A stretch of 64,000 nt of DNA from NCBI GenBank assembly GCA_021401465.1, contig JADDMT010000051.1, positions 62,001 to 126,000 of the forward strand, in the 5' to 3' direction. Both the position numbers and the translations under genes were made by a program. Source of the stretch: Teratosphaeria epicoccoides. Its lineage: Eukaryota; Ascomycota; Dothideomycetes; Mycosphaerellales; Teratosphaeriaceae. Numbering within the stretch: position 1 is the stretch's first letter; each line of letters opens with the position of its first letter. The notes beneath the pieces were generated by a model, which searched no databases, was not told where the DNA came from, and saw only the letters and a program-made list of their open reading frames with translations. Positions 10,368-20,676 of this stretch are shown here, piece after piece.

Positions 10368-11915
10368 TCAATCCGCAAAACGTAGCAGACTGCCTTCCCT
10401 CATCCACTTTGCCTGCCAGGCCCTCGCTCTCAGCCCAGCCATTGCACTCTCAAATTCCCATCGCCTGTCCTCCTCGGCCGCCTGCGCCAGATCATGCCCG
10501 TTTCGCCACACATTTTGCTCCATCTTATGCATATCTGCGAAATACCTCCCAAGGCGTCGCTGCTGCAAAGCAATGGGCCTAGATACACGCCGAGAGAAAG
10601 TCGACCCATGGTGACTGACAACGCCAGGTACCACGCGTCTACGCGGGTATTCCAGAAGGCGACGCCGAACGAGACTTTGGTGCTGGTCTTGCCGAGCACG
10701 CCAGAAACTGGTATGTACTTCATCGTAACCATCATTGTAGTTGTCATCATAGTCATCCTCGTTGTACTCATCGTTATCGAATCCGGAGTCATACCCATCG
10801 CTTTCCATGTCGTCGAAGAATTCATCTTCTTCGTCTTCGAAATCCGGATGAACGACAGGTGGAGCGTCTCGATCAATCCTGGGAGCTCGACGAACATGAG
10901 GAACGAAGGCTCCCGGGACAGCTGGAAACTTCAACTTCCAGACGAGCGTGACGACGTGATACTTCAGCTTGTCTCTTCCGCGGTAGGGCTGAAATTCCTC
11001 CTTGTCGATGTTGGCGGGGCCTTCCCACTCATACACGGACGGCTGCTCAACGAGAACGAATTTGGTTTTCGTGGGCGTGCCGTCGACAAGATGCGTTTCC
11101 ATCTCCTCGCTTGCGAAGCTCCTGACCCGCTCCACGATCGGCTCGAGCTGGTCGACTTTATAATCGAGTGTCTCCATCTCCAACATCAAGGTTTCTGTAC
11201 TGCGAAGATCTGGATTATTGAGCAAAGCCTGAACCCAGTCATCGTTCAGCCGGAGCGGCGCCTCGTGCTCCCAGTTCCACCAATCGGTATGTCGTAGTGT
11301 CACATGCAGCATTCTAGGCTGGAAATCACCAGGTAGCGGGGAGGTTTTGAGGAACATATCTCGCACCGCTCCTGGAGCTGTCGTCAAACGCCCTTCGACG
11401 GCGAACATCTGGCAATAGAGATGGAGGTGGCCGAAGTCGCGCAGATTCTTCTCAGTGAGGCGGGCCATCCACCTTTCATCGCGGGCATCAGGTGCCGCAC
11501 GATAGTAGTAGAATGAGTGCTCCGCCTGCAGCATGGGCGTCGCGTGCGCCTCGAGCCAAACGCGACGGCAAGTGAGCAGGAGCTGACAGTCGGTCTTCAG
11601 TCGAGCCATGTGACCTGGACGACAGAAGTACTCGGTAGTGTCGAATTTGCGAGTTTGATCCTCGAATGGCGCCAGAGCGAGCTCCCATATCATCTCTCTC
11701 AGCTCTCGTGGGAGCATGGTGAACAAGGGAGAAGTCTCCTGGTCCAAGCATCTGCCACGGGCTTCGTACTCACCCGTCTCCACGACCACGGCCTTCTTCG
11801 TCAGTCTTTCGACTCTGGTGTATACCCCGAGAGGGTCCATGTGTGCTTCAGATAGGCTCAGTCGTAACGGGGTGGCCAAGCAAGAGCCAGAGGACGAAGA
11901 CGCTTGCTTCTTCAC
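10368..11915 (-). CDS. 2EXR/F-box-like fungal protein with acidic tract
   Basis: Intronless 515-residue protein. The segment TMLPRELREMIWELALAPF (about residues 65-85) matches the short helical motif that opens fungal 2EXR or F-box-like proteins, followed by LLLTCRRVWLEAHATPML, a typical second helix of this group. The middle contains HLHLYCQMFAVEGR and LHVTLRHTDWWNWE. Residues about 360-405 are a strongly acidic Asp/Glu/Tyr/Asn tract, followed by an Arg-rich basic tail. Such proteins are numerous and poorly characterised in Pezizomycotina; a role as a substrate receptor is only inferred. It diverges from the PDK gene. Confidence 0.75.
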   Translation of the reverse strand: MKKQASSSSGSCLATPLRLSLSEAHMDPLGVYTRVERLTKKAVVVETGEYEARGRCLDQETSPLFTMLPRELREMIWELALAPFEDQTRKFDTTEYFCRPGHMARLKTDCQLLLTCRRVWLEAHATPMLQAEHSFYYYRAAPDARDERWMARLTEKNLRDFGHLHLYCQMFAVEGRLTTAPGAVRDMFLKTSPLPGDFQPRMLHVTLRHTDWWNWEHEAPLRLNDDWVQALLNNPDLRSTETLMLEMETLDYKVDQLEPIVERVRSFASEEMETHLVDGTPTKTKFVLVEQPSVYEWEGPANIDKEEFQPYRGRDKLKYHVVTLVWKLKFPAVPGAFVPHVRRAPRIDRDAPPVVHPDFEDEEDEFFDDMESDGYDSGFDNDEYNEDDYDDNYNDGYDEVHTSFWRARQDQHQSLVRRRLLEYPRRRVVPGVVSHHGSTFSRRVSRPIALQQRRLGRYFADMHKMEQNVWRNGHDLAQAAEEDRRWEFESAMAGLRARAWQAKWMREGSLLRFAD

Positions 11916-12448
11916 GGATAACCATTTGCACAGGCAGGAGGAGGGCAGGGGGTCAAGAAGACATGTTGTACAAGGCAGCAGCAGCCATACTTGTGACTCG
12001 AGCAGGCATGAGGGCGCTTATGTACGCTGCATCCTGCTGTACTATACTTGGCGGCAGGATAGAGGCTGAGCCGGAAGAATCAAGCTCGTATGTCTGCACG
12101 AGACGGGGGAGAGATTGTTCTACAGGCAACATGTCCAGACAACCCGAATCTGCCCGAATGGTGCAGCGTGCAGCAGGACGGGAAGGATAGGAGAGGGAGG
12201 AGTGGATTCCGTGAATCATTTCGGACGAGACAGCCAAGGAGCCTCGGCACGCAGACGAGGTTCCAGTGACGTGTGACTCCCCAGAGCTCCAGCAGCCAGA
12301 AACTCGGCGCAGCGGAGAAGCTGAAGAATGATATTATTATTGTCGGGGAGATTCTGATGGTTGTAAGTGTTGATGCCGCAATACCAACAACACACAGTCA
12401 CGTTGTCGCTCTCCATCGGAAAAGGCCTGCGGGCCTTGTGCTGTCGAG
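11916..12448. promoter_or_regulatory. shared divergent promoter region (2EXR protein / PDK)
   Basis: 533 bp between two divergent start codons with no gene of its own. No specific operator was recognised. Confidence 0.4.
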
Positions 12449-13921
12449 ATGTCGTGGAAGAAGGTGAGCGGACTCGACGCCATCGGCGAGGTGAGCGACG
12501 GCGGGACAGCTTGCTGATGATGGTGGGAACGGCAGAGTGGCCAGTTGATGGACACGATCAAGCATTACAGTAACTTCCCGGCAACGGGCGTGTCTCTACG
12601 GCAGATGGTTCAATTCGGTCAGAGTGTATCGACCGGAACGCTGTTCCGCGCATCGCAGTTTCTGTCTGAGGAACTCCCAATCCGTTTGGCGCACCGAGTG
12701 CAAGAGCTTGGCGACCTGCCCGATGGCCTGAACGATATGCCCAGCATCCAGCGGGTGCAGGATTGGTATGCGCAGTCGTTTGAGGAGATCATTGAGCTGC
12801 CCAAGCCGAGCTTAAGCCGCGAGATCAAAGAACGGCTGGCCAAGCCGGCAAGAAATGGGAGGCAGAGCAGGATCTTGAGTGAGGTGACTCACAATCCGAG
12901 TGTCAGGCCTGGTCAATACAAGAGTGATACCACCACCATCCTGGGCGAGAACAAGGAGAATGGCAACGGCAACGGCACGAGGAAGGCCAACAACGTGAGG
13001 AGATATTATTCGGCAGCTGATGACAATGGAGAGTGGCCACCAGAGCTCAGCGATTACAACACACGCTTCGCCAGCACTCTGGAGAAGATCAAGCGGCGGC
13101 ACGATAGCGTCGTGACCACCATCGCTCAAGGTATCCTGGAGTACAAGCGGAAACGGCAACGCATGCAGATCGACCACAATATCCAGGCTTTCTTGGATCG
13201 CTTCTACATGAGTCGTATCGGTATACGAATGCTCATAGGTCAACACATCGCTCTGACGGACCAGCGGACGCATAGTGATCCAAATTATGTGGGTATCATT
13301 TGCACCAAGACGAACGTGCGGGACTTGGCGCAGGAGGCCATTGAGAATGCCCGATTTGTTTGTGAAGATCACTACGGCCTCTTCGACGCTCCCAAAGTGC
13401 GATTGGTCTGCCCTCCGGATCTCAACTTCATGTACGTTCCTGGCCACCTGTCCCATATGCTCTTTGAAACCCTGAAGAATTCCCTCCGAGCCGTCGTCGA
13501 GAGACACGGGCAGGAGAAAGAAGAGTTCCCAGTCACAGACGTTGTTGTTAGTGAAGGCAGAGAAGACATCACCATCAAGATCAGTGATGAGGGCGGAGGG
13601 ATACCAAGGTCCAGCATACCGCTGGTGTGGACCTACATGTACACCACTGTCGACCAAACGCCAAGCTTGGATCCGGACTTCGACAAAAGCGACTTCAAGG
13701 CGCCAATGGCTGGGTTTGGGTATGGACTGCCAATATCCAGGCTGTACGCGAGATACTTTGGTGGTGACCTGAAGCTCATCAGCATGGAAGGGTAAGTACC
13801 ATCACCATCTCCTCCTCGCCATGGAAGGAGCGCCCAAAACTGACCTCGTCTTCGCAGATACGGCACAGACGTCTACCTCCATCTCAACCGCCTCTCCTCC
13901 TCCAGCGAGCCACTGCAATGA
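12449..13921 (+). CDS. mitochondrial pyruvate dehydrogenase (acetyl-transferring) kinase
   Basis: It phosphorylates and inactivates the E1-alpha subunit of pyruvate dehydrogenase in the mitochondrial matrix. Three exons (12449-12463, 12536-13791, 13858-13921; introns 72 and 66 nt) give 444 residues. The tiny first exon encodes MSWKK and joins SGQLMDTIKHYSNFP, matching fungal PDK N-termini. A second GTGAGC donor 27 nt downstream would insert nine residues and is less likely. GHKL ATPase motifs are intact: N-box ETLKNSLRAVVE near 316, G1 DEGGGIP near 355, G2 GFGYGLPISRL near 397. The last intron splits the glycine codon of ISMEG-YGTDVYLHL. Residues 110-160 are a low-complexity insertion (Asn/Gly-rich) between the two domains. 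Confidence 0.93.
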
Positions 13922-13933
13922 CAACGACCAGTC

Positions 13934-14341
13934 ATGAGGGATGAATGGAACGCATCGATGACCGACGGGTACCGCAGCTCCGGGCCCACCATCGGCGTCG
14001 GTGCCGAAGCGCCATCAGGCACTTCCTACACCAGCGACTCGCGTTCATCCCAGGGATTGACGCGCGTCGGAAGACACAGTGAGTCTCTGTACAGCAGCCG
14101 AACCGGCTTGGATCGGTCTGCGAGCTTGAACTTGGCGGCGAGGGCCATGAAGCTGAAGCTGAAAACGCAAAAGGCAGTAGGTGCTGCCGTTGCAGATGTA
14201 GAACGCAGGAGAGAGGTCAGTGCCAGGAGGCAGGTGGGCGATGCCGAGAGTGTCCTGAGTGGTAGCCCGGGCGTGGCGACGAATGGGCCGCCGGGGCAGC
14301 AGCCGTGGTGGAAGAACGTGACCATGGAAGAGGGAATGTGA
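13934..14341 (+). CDS. small ORF just downstream of PDK, unidentified
   Basis: A 135-codon ORF begins 12 bp after the PDK stop codon, in a different frame. It has protein-like composition: Ser/Gly-rich N-terminus, then LNLAARAMKLKLKTQKAVG and a charged helix (VADVERRREVSARRQV), ending WWKNVTMEEGM. It may be a separate short gene, the product of alternative splicing of the PDK transcript, or merely 3' UTR. No family is recognised and there is no obvious promoter space. Confidence 0.3.
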   Translation: MRDEWNASMTDGYRSSGPTIGVGAEAPSGTSYTSDSRSSQGLTRVGRHSESLYSSRTGLDRSASLNLAARAMKLKLKTQKAVGAAVADVERRREVSARRQVGDAESVLSGSPGVATNGPPGQQPWWKNVTMEEGM

Positions 14342-14762
14342 CGCTGCAGGATCCTCGCACGTTGGACCATACGCAGCATTGGCGGTGTTTGGATTTCTCT
14401 CATGGTTGCTCGGTGTTCTCGGGAAGCACGGGAAGCGCACGCCGGGCGCTTGGTTCGGTGCAACGTGTGATGATATCTACGTCCTGCATGCACAGTCATC
14501 TGACTTCTCATGTGATCGTAGTGAAGAGAGCAAAGTGGCCCAGTACCTGTATCCGTGAAATGATCGTTCACGCTTTGCTCATCTGTAATTAACACTGCAG
14601 CCTCGATCGCTCGCCGGGACCAATCTCGTCTCCTGGTGTCTCGTCACTGCTCAGCCGTTACTCTCTAGATCGGATCCCCACCTCATGTCTCGTATTGCTC
14701 CCTACGCCTACGGCAAAATCGTCCTTCTGCACCTCATCACTGCTCGGCTCGCGTCCCGCGGC
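14342..14762. other. intergenic, convergent 3' ends
   Basis: About 420 bp between the small ORF after PDK and the 3' end of the minus-strand P450. Nothing recognisable. Confidence 0.4.
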
Positions 14763-16632
14763 TCACGGATCCACGACGGCTGTCGCTGTGCTAAAGGACC
14801 CCCGAACCTCTCGCAGTGTGACCGCCAACTCCGGCTTCTCCCACAGCGTGAACACCTTGCCGCGTTCTACCCAGTTCTCACTGCTCGGATGCATCTTGAG
14901 ATCGAACGTCCAGATCAGCTTGGCCAGGACGAGACGCATTTCTGCGTGAGCGAGGTTCTAAACAAGACGGTCAGCTGCACAATCCAGTGTGAGCGCAAGG
15001 TGGGAGCGATCCACCTTCCCGATGCAATTTCTTGGCCCAAAGCTGAACGGCTGCAGCGCAGTCTTGTGGTCGTTCTCGTACCGCGGATCGCCCATCCACC
15101 GTTCCGGCACGAATTCACTCGCATCCCTGAATTTATTCTCGTCGTGGTATGTCGGGTACTGCGACACCGAGACAGCAGTGCCCTCCGGGATGTAGTAGCC
15201 GCTGACGAACTCGCCTCCCGGCTGGCAGACCTGACGCTCGAAGCCGACAGGGGCAGGTGGGAAGAAACGGAGGCCTTCGGTGAGGACGGCAATGAGGTAA
15301 GGGGAGTTGTTGACGCCGTCAAGTGTGATCTCGGAATAGGTTGCGAATGTGGTACGCAATTCGTCTTTGAGCTTTTCCAGTTTTGTTGGATTCTTCAAAA
15401 GCGCGTAGGTGACGCCGCTGAGTCTGTGCAGAATGTCAATTGTCAGTACATGTCAGACGGCGCATCCCAAGCCTGCAGAAGCGGGTGGCTTGCAGGTGTC
15501 GTCTGCAGGCACCAAGCTCTGGAGCGACGTCGTCTCTTCCTGAACAATGGCACTTACAGTGTAGCAGTGGTCTCGCTGCCCGCCGTGAGGAACAGCAAAG
15601 CATTCGAATGGATCTCTGGTCGAGACAAGACTTCCTTCTCTCCTTCGCCGTTATGCTTCAAGATCTGCGTCATGAAGTCCGGCCGCTGTGTTTCGCGCTC
15701 GATGCGCTTGTCACACTGCGACGCAACCCATTTGTAATAATTGATTCTTTCCTGGATCAAGTTTTGATCGATGAGCAAGTTGCCAACATATTTGACCCAC
15801 GGGAAGTACTTCACAATATAGTTAAACCTGAACGCCTTGAGCGATCGGAAAAGTAGGTGGATGTAGACGTGGGTGCTTTTATTTTGCAGGCACCCGAAAG
15901 GCTCGCCGAACATCAAATCCGCAATCACGTCGAAGGTCGTCCAGTTGTACCATTTCACCATGTCGACTGGCTCGTTTGGCGCAGCTGACGTGACTTCTCT
16001 CAAACGATCAACCAATTGATCAGCGTAGTTTTGCAACAAGACTTCCTGGTCTGCTAGAGCTTTCTCGCTAAAAGCATGAGAAAGTAGGCGTCTAGCACGG
16101 CTGTGATCTTCATCGTTGGCAACAAGTAGGGAGGGTGCGCCGTTGATAGGCTTAGAATACCAGGCCGGATCCTTCTGCATTGTGGCATGCCCCTTTAGAG
16201 AAAGACACTGAAGTGAGCGAGCGGCTTTTAAGGATCATTGAGTCGTGAGCAGCATTTACCTTCAGCTTGCCCGTCCTGAATCCATAGATGTCCTGCCAAG
16301 CTGTCTCGCCCGTCGTAAATGACACTTCGTTTGGACTGATCCTGACGACCTCTCCGTACTTCTTGTGAAGATCGACGACCATGTTCACCGTTGTGCCGGC
16401 TAATAGATGGCGGACGTAGGGTATTCTGGAGATAGCTGTGATCCTGGGTCCTGGGATCTTGCTGAGAGGTCCAAAGTAAATTTGGTGAATTGTTTTGCCA
16501 ATGAGAGCAATTACAGTCTAATCAATATGTCAGGAGGAGCTCTGCGTATGTTGTTGGGCGACATACAAGCACCGTAAGCAGTCCAACGAGAGCTGCCGGC
16601 GTTAAGGACATCGTGCTGTCGACGATCGCCAT
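14763..16632 (-). CDS. cytochrome P450 monooxygenase, CYP65-like
   Basis: Five exons join in frame (16567-16632, 16260-16517, 15558-16192, 15015-15423, 14763-14957; introns 49, 67, 134 and 57 nt) to 520 residues. The N-terminus has one membrane anchor (LTPAALVGLLTVL-TVIALIG, across the first splice). Then come IPGPRITAISRIPY, the I-helix LFLTAGSETTATL formed up to the third splice, the ExxR motif TEGLRFFPPAPV, PERW, and the haem loop FSFGPRNCIGK at the fourth splice junction. The pattern TYHDENKFRDASEFVPERW resembles the CYP65 group (isotrichodermin C-15 hydroxylase-like), which acts in secondary metabolism at the ER. No biosynthetic backbone gene is adjacent, so the substrate is unknown. An upstream in-frame ATG at 16764 exists, but the 16632 start gives the normal P450 N-terminus. 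Confidence 0.9.
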
Positions 16633-17475
16633 GATGAAACAGGCAAGAAGCGCCGCGATATCGAAGCTGTTTCGCTGGCAAAAGCAGAGTAAAGAGCAGC
16701 GCTGCTGACGGGTTGTGAGATGAGCAACGCAAAGCTGACTGATATAGTATTCAGCTCTGTCCACGTTGGCACTTGGAAGTGGAAGGGTAAGGACCGAGCC
16801 CAGAGCCGAGAAACCCTACAACTGACAAGCATTTAGGATACAGATCCGCTTCCTCTCGTCAGTAATCAGCTACGCGGGCAGTGACTGTTGACACTTGATT
16901 CCTTTGTATGCGCCTGAAGACTTGTGTGCAAGAAGAGACGCGCCAATGCTGCCATCGCCGCGGCGACACTCGTTCTTATCGGAAAGTCAAGTGAAACGCC
17001 GTTCATGCGTTCGCAAATGCTGCGGAGGAAGAAGCGTGTTCATGGAGCGTGCCCAGGGTGACTGGGCGGGAACCCGGCGACAAGCGGCCAAGAGTGCGAC
17101 AGCCTATGCATAGGTCAGCAGGCGCGAATGCATCGTTGCACAAGGATCGTTGCTGCATACCAACTCGGCACGGCCTTGAGCTCTGCATCCGAAATATCAC
17201 ATTCGACAGCCCAGGGCTAGCTGTGCACTGCCAAGCGTGTGAGTGTTTGATAAGTAATCGGGTTGGACGTGCTGTCTCAGGCCAAAGCCGAACCGATCCG
17301 AGCGCCATGGCTCCTCATGCGAGGACTTGGCAAGTTTTGCTGAGCTGCCGAAGCCTTCGCATCAGACCCATGGGCCACAGCACGTCCTAGCGGTTGAGCA
17401 GCTCAAGGTGGTGTCTTCTACGGTCTTTGCAGCCGCTGCCTCGTGGCGGTGCTTAACAAGCGATCAAAACTCTGA
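16633..17475. other. intergenic, promoter of the P450
   Basis: About 840 bp upstream of the minus-strand P450 and downstream of the minus-strand Ctf8 gene. Short ORFs on both strands look random. No motif was identified. Confidence 0.4.
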
Positions 17476-17949
17476 TCAACTCTGATCATCCACCGCACGG
17501 GTTTGCCCAACGGGTTCAGGCCGATGTGCGAATAAGAGCTTGTAGTACACAATCTCCGCAATCTCGAGCTCCTCGCTCTCCCCAGTTGTAGTAGTGGTAG
17601 CAGCAGCTTCTCGTCGCCTGACGACAGCAATAGGTTTCACCAACTTCACCACCTCTCCAGTCAGACGCTGATGCTTGCCGACATAAAGATAGACGCGTTT
17701 ATGCCATGCTGTATCATCAGCACCGTTTTCTGGATGGTAAAGCGGAAACACCAGCTCTCCAACATGCAACGACCCGTCCGACATGCCGTTCTGCATTTCA
17801 GCCTCTGATGATGCCGTGAGAGTCGAATTTATAGTCCCCTGGATCTCGATGATTGCCAGACCAGATGGTGTCTGCAAAAGATGTGGCAAAGCATTGGCGT
17901 TACTGCACGCGCGATCCTTGGCCGGCGGATGGAGAAGGATTGCAGGCAT
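17476..17949 (-). CDS. CTF8: chromosome transmission fidelity protein 8 (Ctf8)
   Basis: Small subunit of the alternative clamp loader Ctf18-RFC (with Ctf18 and Dcc1), which loads PCNA and supports sister-chromatid cohesion in the nucleus. The family signature is clear: LLQTPSGLAIIEIQGTIN, then GELVFPLYHPEN, then KRVYLYVGKHQRLTGEVVKL followed by VKPIAVVRRR, and ELEIAEIVYYKLLFAHRPEP near the C-terminus. The start at 17949 (MPAILLHPPAKD) resembles other fungal Ctf8 N-termini and gives 157 residues; the frame is open eight codons further upstream (17973). A short Thr/Ala-rich insertion (AAATTTTTGES) separates the last two conserved blocks. No intron is needed. Confidence 0.88.
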   Translation of the reverse strand: MPAILLHPPAKDRACSNANALPHLLQTPSGLAIIEIQGTINSTLTASSEAEMQNGMSDGSLHVGELVFPLYHPENGADDTAWHKRVYLYVGKHQRLTGEVVKLVKPIAVVRRREAAATTTTTGESEELEIAEIVYYKLLFAHRPEPVGQTRAVDDQS

Positions 17950-18910
17950 GACTCGCCGCTTCGCGAGCCGCACGCGACAGGCCTGCTTCAGATCACGTCA
18001 AAGGGAGCAATGGAGCAGATGCTGCTGCAGCCGAGTGTGATGTCGGCAATTTTACATGTACTGACTCGGAGGGAAGAAGCGGTAAGAATCTAACCAAAAG
18101 ATGCGCCGTTGCGAACACGCTTTAGTCAGCGCCCTCAAATTTTGCCTCTGCAAGACTCCGCATTATTATTTTGTCGGAAGTAGCTGCAAGTATGCCTTAC
18201 ATGTATACCGCGAGACCTCAGCCGCATGCAAAACTGGGCCTGATTCATGTTTGTGCAAATGTTGCAATCATTGAAATGTACAGAAATGGACTCAAAGCAG
18301 GCAAAGCCAGGCCCTCCCCGTGATCACCTTCACAGCTCAGTCGCACAGCGTATCCAGCAGTCCTCTGCTCTACAGTGGTCCACCGTGCTCTCCATGCTAC
18401 TCATGCCGATGGTGGTGCTGGTACTGACCATAGTGCTACCTTGCCCTGAATGATGCCAATGAAATACAACCAAAACGTCAAACCCAGACCGCTAGCCACA
18501 CCGTCTCGTATTCGCCGGCAAGGGGTATATCGCACCCCACTGTCAGAGGCTTCAAAGACCAGTTCAACGCCAGCCCAAATGCCCAACCGCCTCTATGGTG
18601 AATAATGAATGTATAGCACGATGCAGGTTGTGCCGAGTATGCTGGATTTCCCCTGCGCAATGGTCAAAGCCAACCTCTGCATAACCTGAGAAACCGCTTT
18701 TTGCATGCCCGCATTGCTTATAACGCCACTCCATATGAACAGGCTGAGAAGCAGTCGTGTGTCCAATAGCCAAATCGTAGTCGTCGTATGCTGTCGTATC
18801 TCGTTCAGCGTGATGTGTGCCATAAAGCAGTGTCGCAAGCCAACGAACCCTGTCCGGGCCCCAGTCTCATGTAACATGAGTGTCGGAATGGCTCAAATGT
18901 TCTCCGATCA
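17950..18910. other. intergenic, Ctf8 promoter and bHLH gene 3' region
   Basis: About 960 bp. On the minus strand between about 18400 and 18880 two successive hydrophobic ORFs (with segments such as LGLTFWLYFIGIIQGKVAL) are suggestive of a decayed membrane protein, but no family motif is visible and no gene is called. Confidence 0.35.
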
Positions 18911-20676
18911 TTAGAAGATCGATCTAGAGAACTCGGAGAGGGAGAGCCCCAAGGGCGCGAGGACGGCCTCCTTACCCTTGTCATCCAGGTTGAGGCTCTT
19001 CATGAACAGCTCATTGCCTGACATGGTGTTCTGAAGGAATGTGATAGACTCCTTGAGCGCGTCGGCCTTCGATAGGCCAGACTTGCCACCATTGAGCACG
19101 GGAACGAGACGATCCAGATCTGCGTAGCCCTGCTTGATGATGTTGCGGCGACGCTGCTCGCTGAGAATATGGTTCTGACGCTTCTCCTGCTCAGACAAGT
19201 TCTGACGAGACTTGCTGCGACGGCTCTTGGCCGTGGAGCTATCACCAGGGGAGGCAGGATCGCTCGGAGAGGCGGGCGAGCCAGCATTGGACTTACGCCG
19301 CATGTCCATCTCGGGAGTGCTGATGTCGACGTTAAATTCGCCCGCCTTTGGCACTTTCGGACCGCGCGGTGGGATGGTGCCTTGCGGGTAGCCGGGCTCG
19401 TCGATTTCAGCGGCACAACGCTTGCGCGTGTTCTCGTTCAAAGAACTGCCTTGTTGTAGCTGAGAACCTGACACGGCGCCAACCGGTCGGCCACCGACTT
19501 GACGAGGGGACGACATCTCGGTCTTGTAGGTGTTGGATCCGATCGCAATGTCGTTGTGCTGGTATGCGCGCTGATTGGCTTGTTGATTGAGCTGGTGGCT
19601 GCCGCTTCTGCTTGTTGCTTGATCGACGTACGGGACGTTGTTCAGGTTGCCGCCTTTCTGATCAAGCTGCTCGGAGTAGTTGATGCCGTGGTAACCGTTC
19701 GCGCGAACGTTCGGGTCGCTTCCGTAGTGAATGAGGTTCGGCCTTGATGTGAATGAGCCATTCGGCACCTGCTGCTGCTGCGCAGGCGGTATCATGCTGA
19801 AGGGACTGTGGCCGTTGAAGGCTTCTGTCGCGCCTCCCGACTGCGCGCCGGAGATCACGTGCTGCTGACCGACCGGCGTGCCCATGTAGCCCCATGCGGC
19901 CACATGCTGCGCGTTGGGGTACGCGTAGCTGGACGTGCTCGACTGACGCGCGAGGTCGCTAGGCCCGGTACCTGGCGCAAAGGTACCAGCACTGCCAAAT
20001 TGAAGGCTGATATTGCCCCACGCTGCTGCACCTGTCGCATTAGCATCTGGGCTCATTGTGCCTGGGCTGTTCTCGTGACTGTGAGCGTGCGGGCTTGAGT
20101 TTGACATGGCGCTGAGTGCATGTGCTGCGGCTTCCTGTTGCTGTTTGGTCTGCGCGATCAACTCGTCGTGCGCACTGATGGGAATGAAGTTTGGGGTGTG
20201 CACGGCCGATGGCATGTGATTCGGGGATTGTGCCGAGATCCCGCTCTGCGCACGAGCCAAGTCAGTACTCTCAGAAGATTGAGACTCGAGATATGTTTGC
20301 AGAATTGCTGGATCCATTACCAGCTGTCGCTAATGAGCACCAGACATACCTTCATGTCCATGTTGTTGTTGAGAGGCAGGAACCCAAATAAGGACTCGGT
20401 TTCTAGTGCTGCGTCGGGATTGTTGAAGAAGACGCCAAGGTTTTCGTGGTCCTTACTCGTGAGTATGTCGTCTTCTGAGAAGCCACGGCCGTCGAGAGAA
20501 TCTTGATGCAAATTCACTGTGGTCAGACTGATGATTCTGACTGATATGGCCTTGCGACAGAATCGCCTGCCAGCCTGACCGCCCCGCCACAAGCCGTCGC
20601 ATGCATGGGAAAAAAATAACTTACAGCCAAACACCCCTATGCCTCCACCCACTTGCTGCTCCCGCACCTGTGCCAT
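18911..20676 (-). CDS. bHLH transcription factor
   Basis: Three exons (20625-20676, 20350-20516, 18911-20245; introns 107 and 104 nt) give 517 residues. Exon 1 starts MAQVREQQVGGGIGVFG and joins LNLHQDSLDGRGFSEDD; exon 2 ends FGFLPLNNNMDMK and joins SGISAQSPNHMPSAVHTPNF. The second intron is supported by GTATGT, a TACTGAC branch point and GCGCAG; reading through it would hit a stop, and the ATG at 20317 that opens the long ORF lies inside this intron. The middle is Gln/Asn/Ser/His-rich and likely an activation region. The C-terminal bHLH domain (about 425-490) contains NHILSEQRRRNIIKQ, then LDRLVPVLNGGKSGLSKADA and LKESITFLQNTM. The Glu-Arg-Arg basic region predicts binding to E-boxes (CANNTG). 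Target genes are unknown. Confidence 0.88.

Noticed and set aside
12812..13657. 281-codon minus-strand ORF inside PDK
   Set aside because: Antisense shadow of the kinase coding sequence.
14685..15737. 350-codon plus-strand ORF opposite the first P450
   Set aside because: It is complementary to P450 exons and introns; the P450 has full motifs and clean splice joins.
18401..18877. Hydrophobic minus-strand ORFs suggesting a decayed membrane protein
   Set aside because: No family motif could be recognised and the frames are short; hydrophobicity alone is not enough.
20317..20317. MDPAILQTYLE start for the bHLH protein
   Set aside because: That ATG falls inside an intron with good GTATGT, TACTGAC and GCGCAG signals; splicing restores a conserved-looking N-terminus from 20676.
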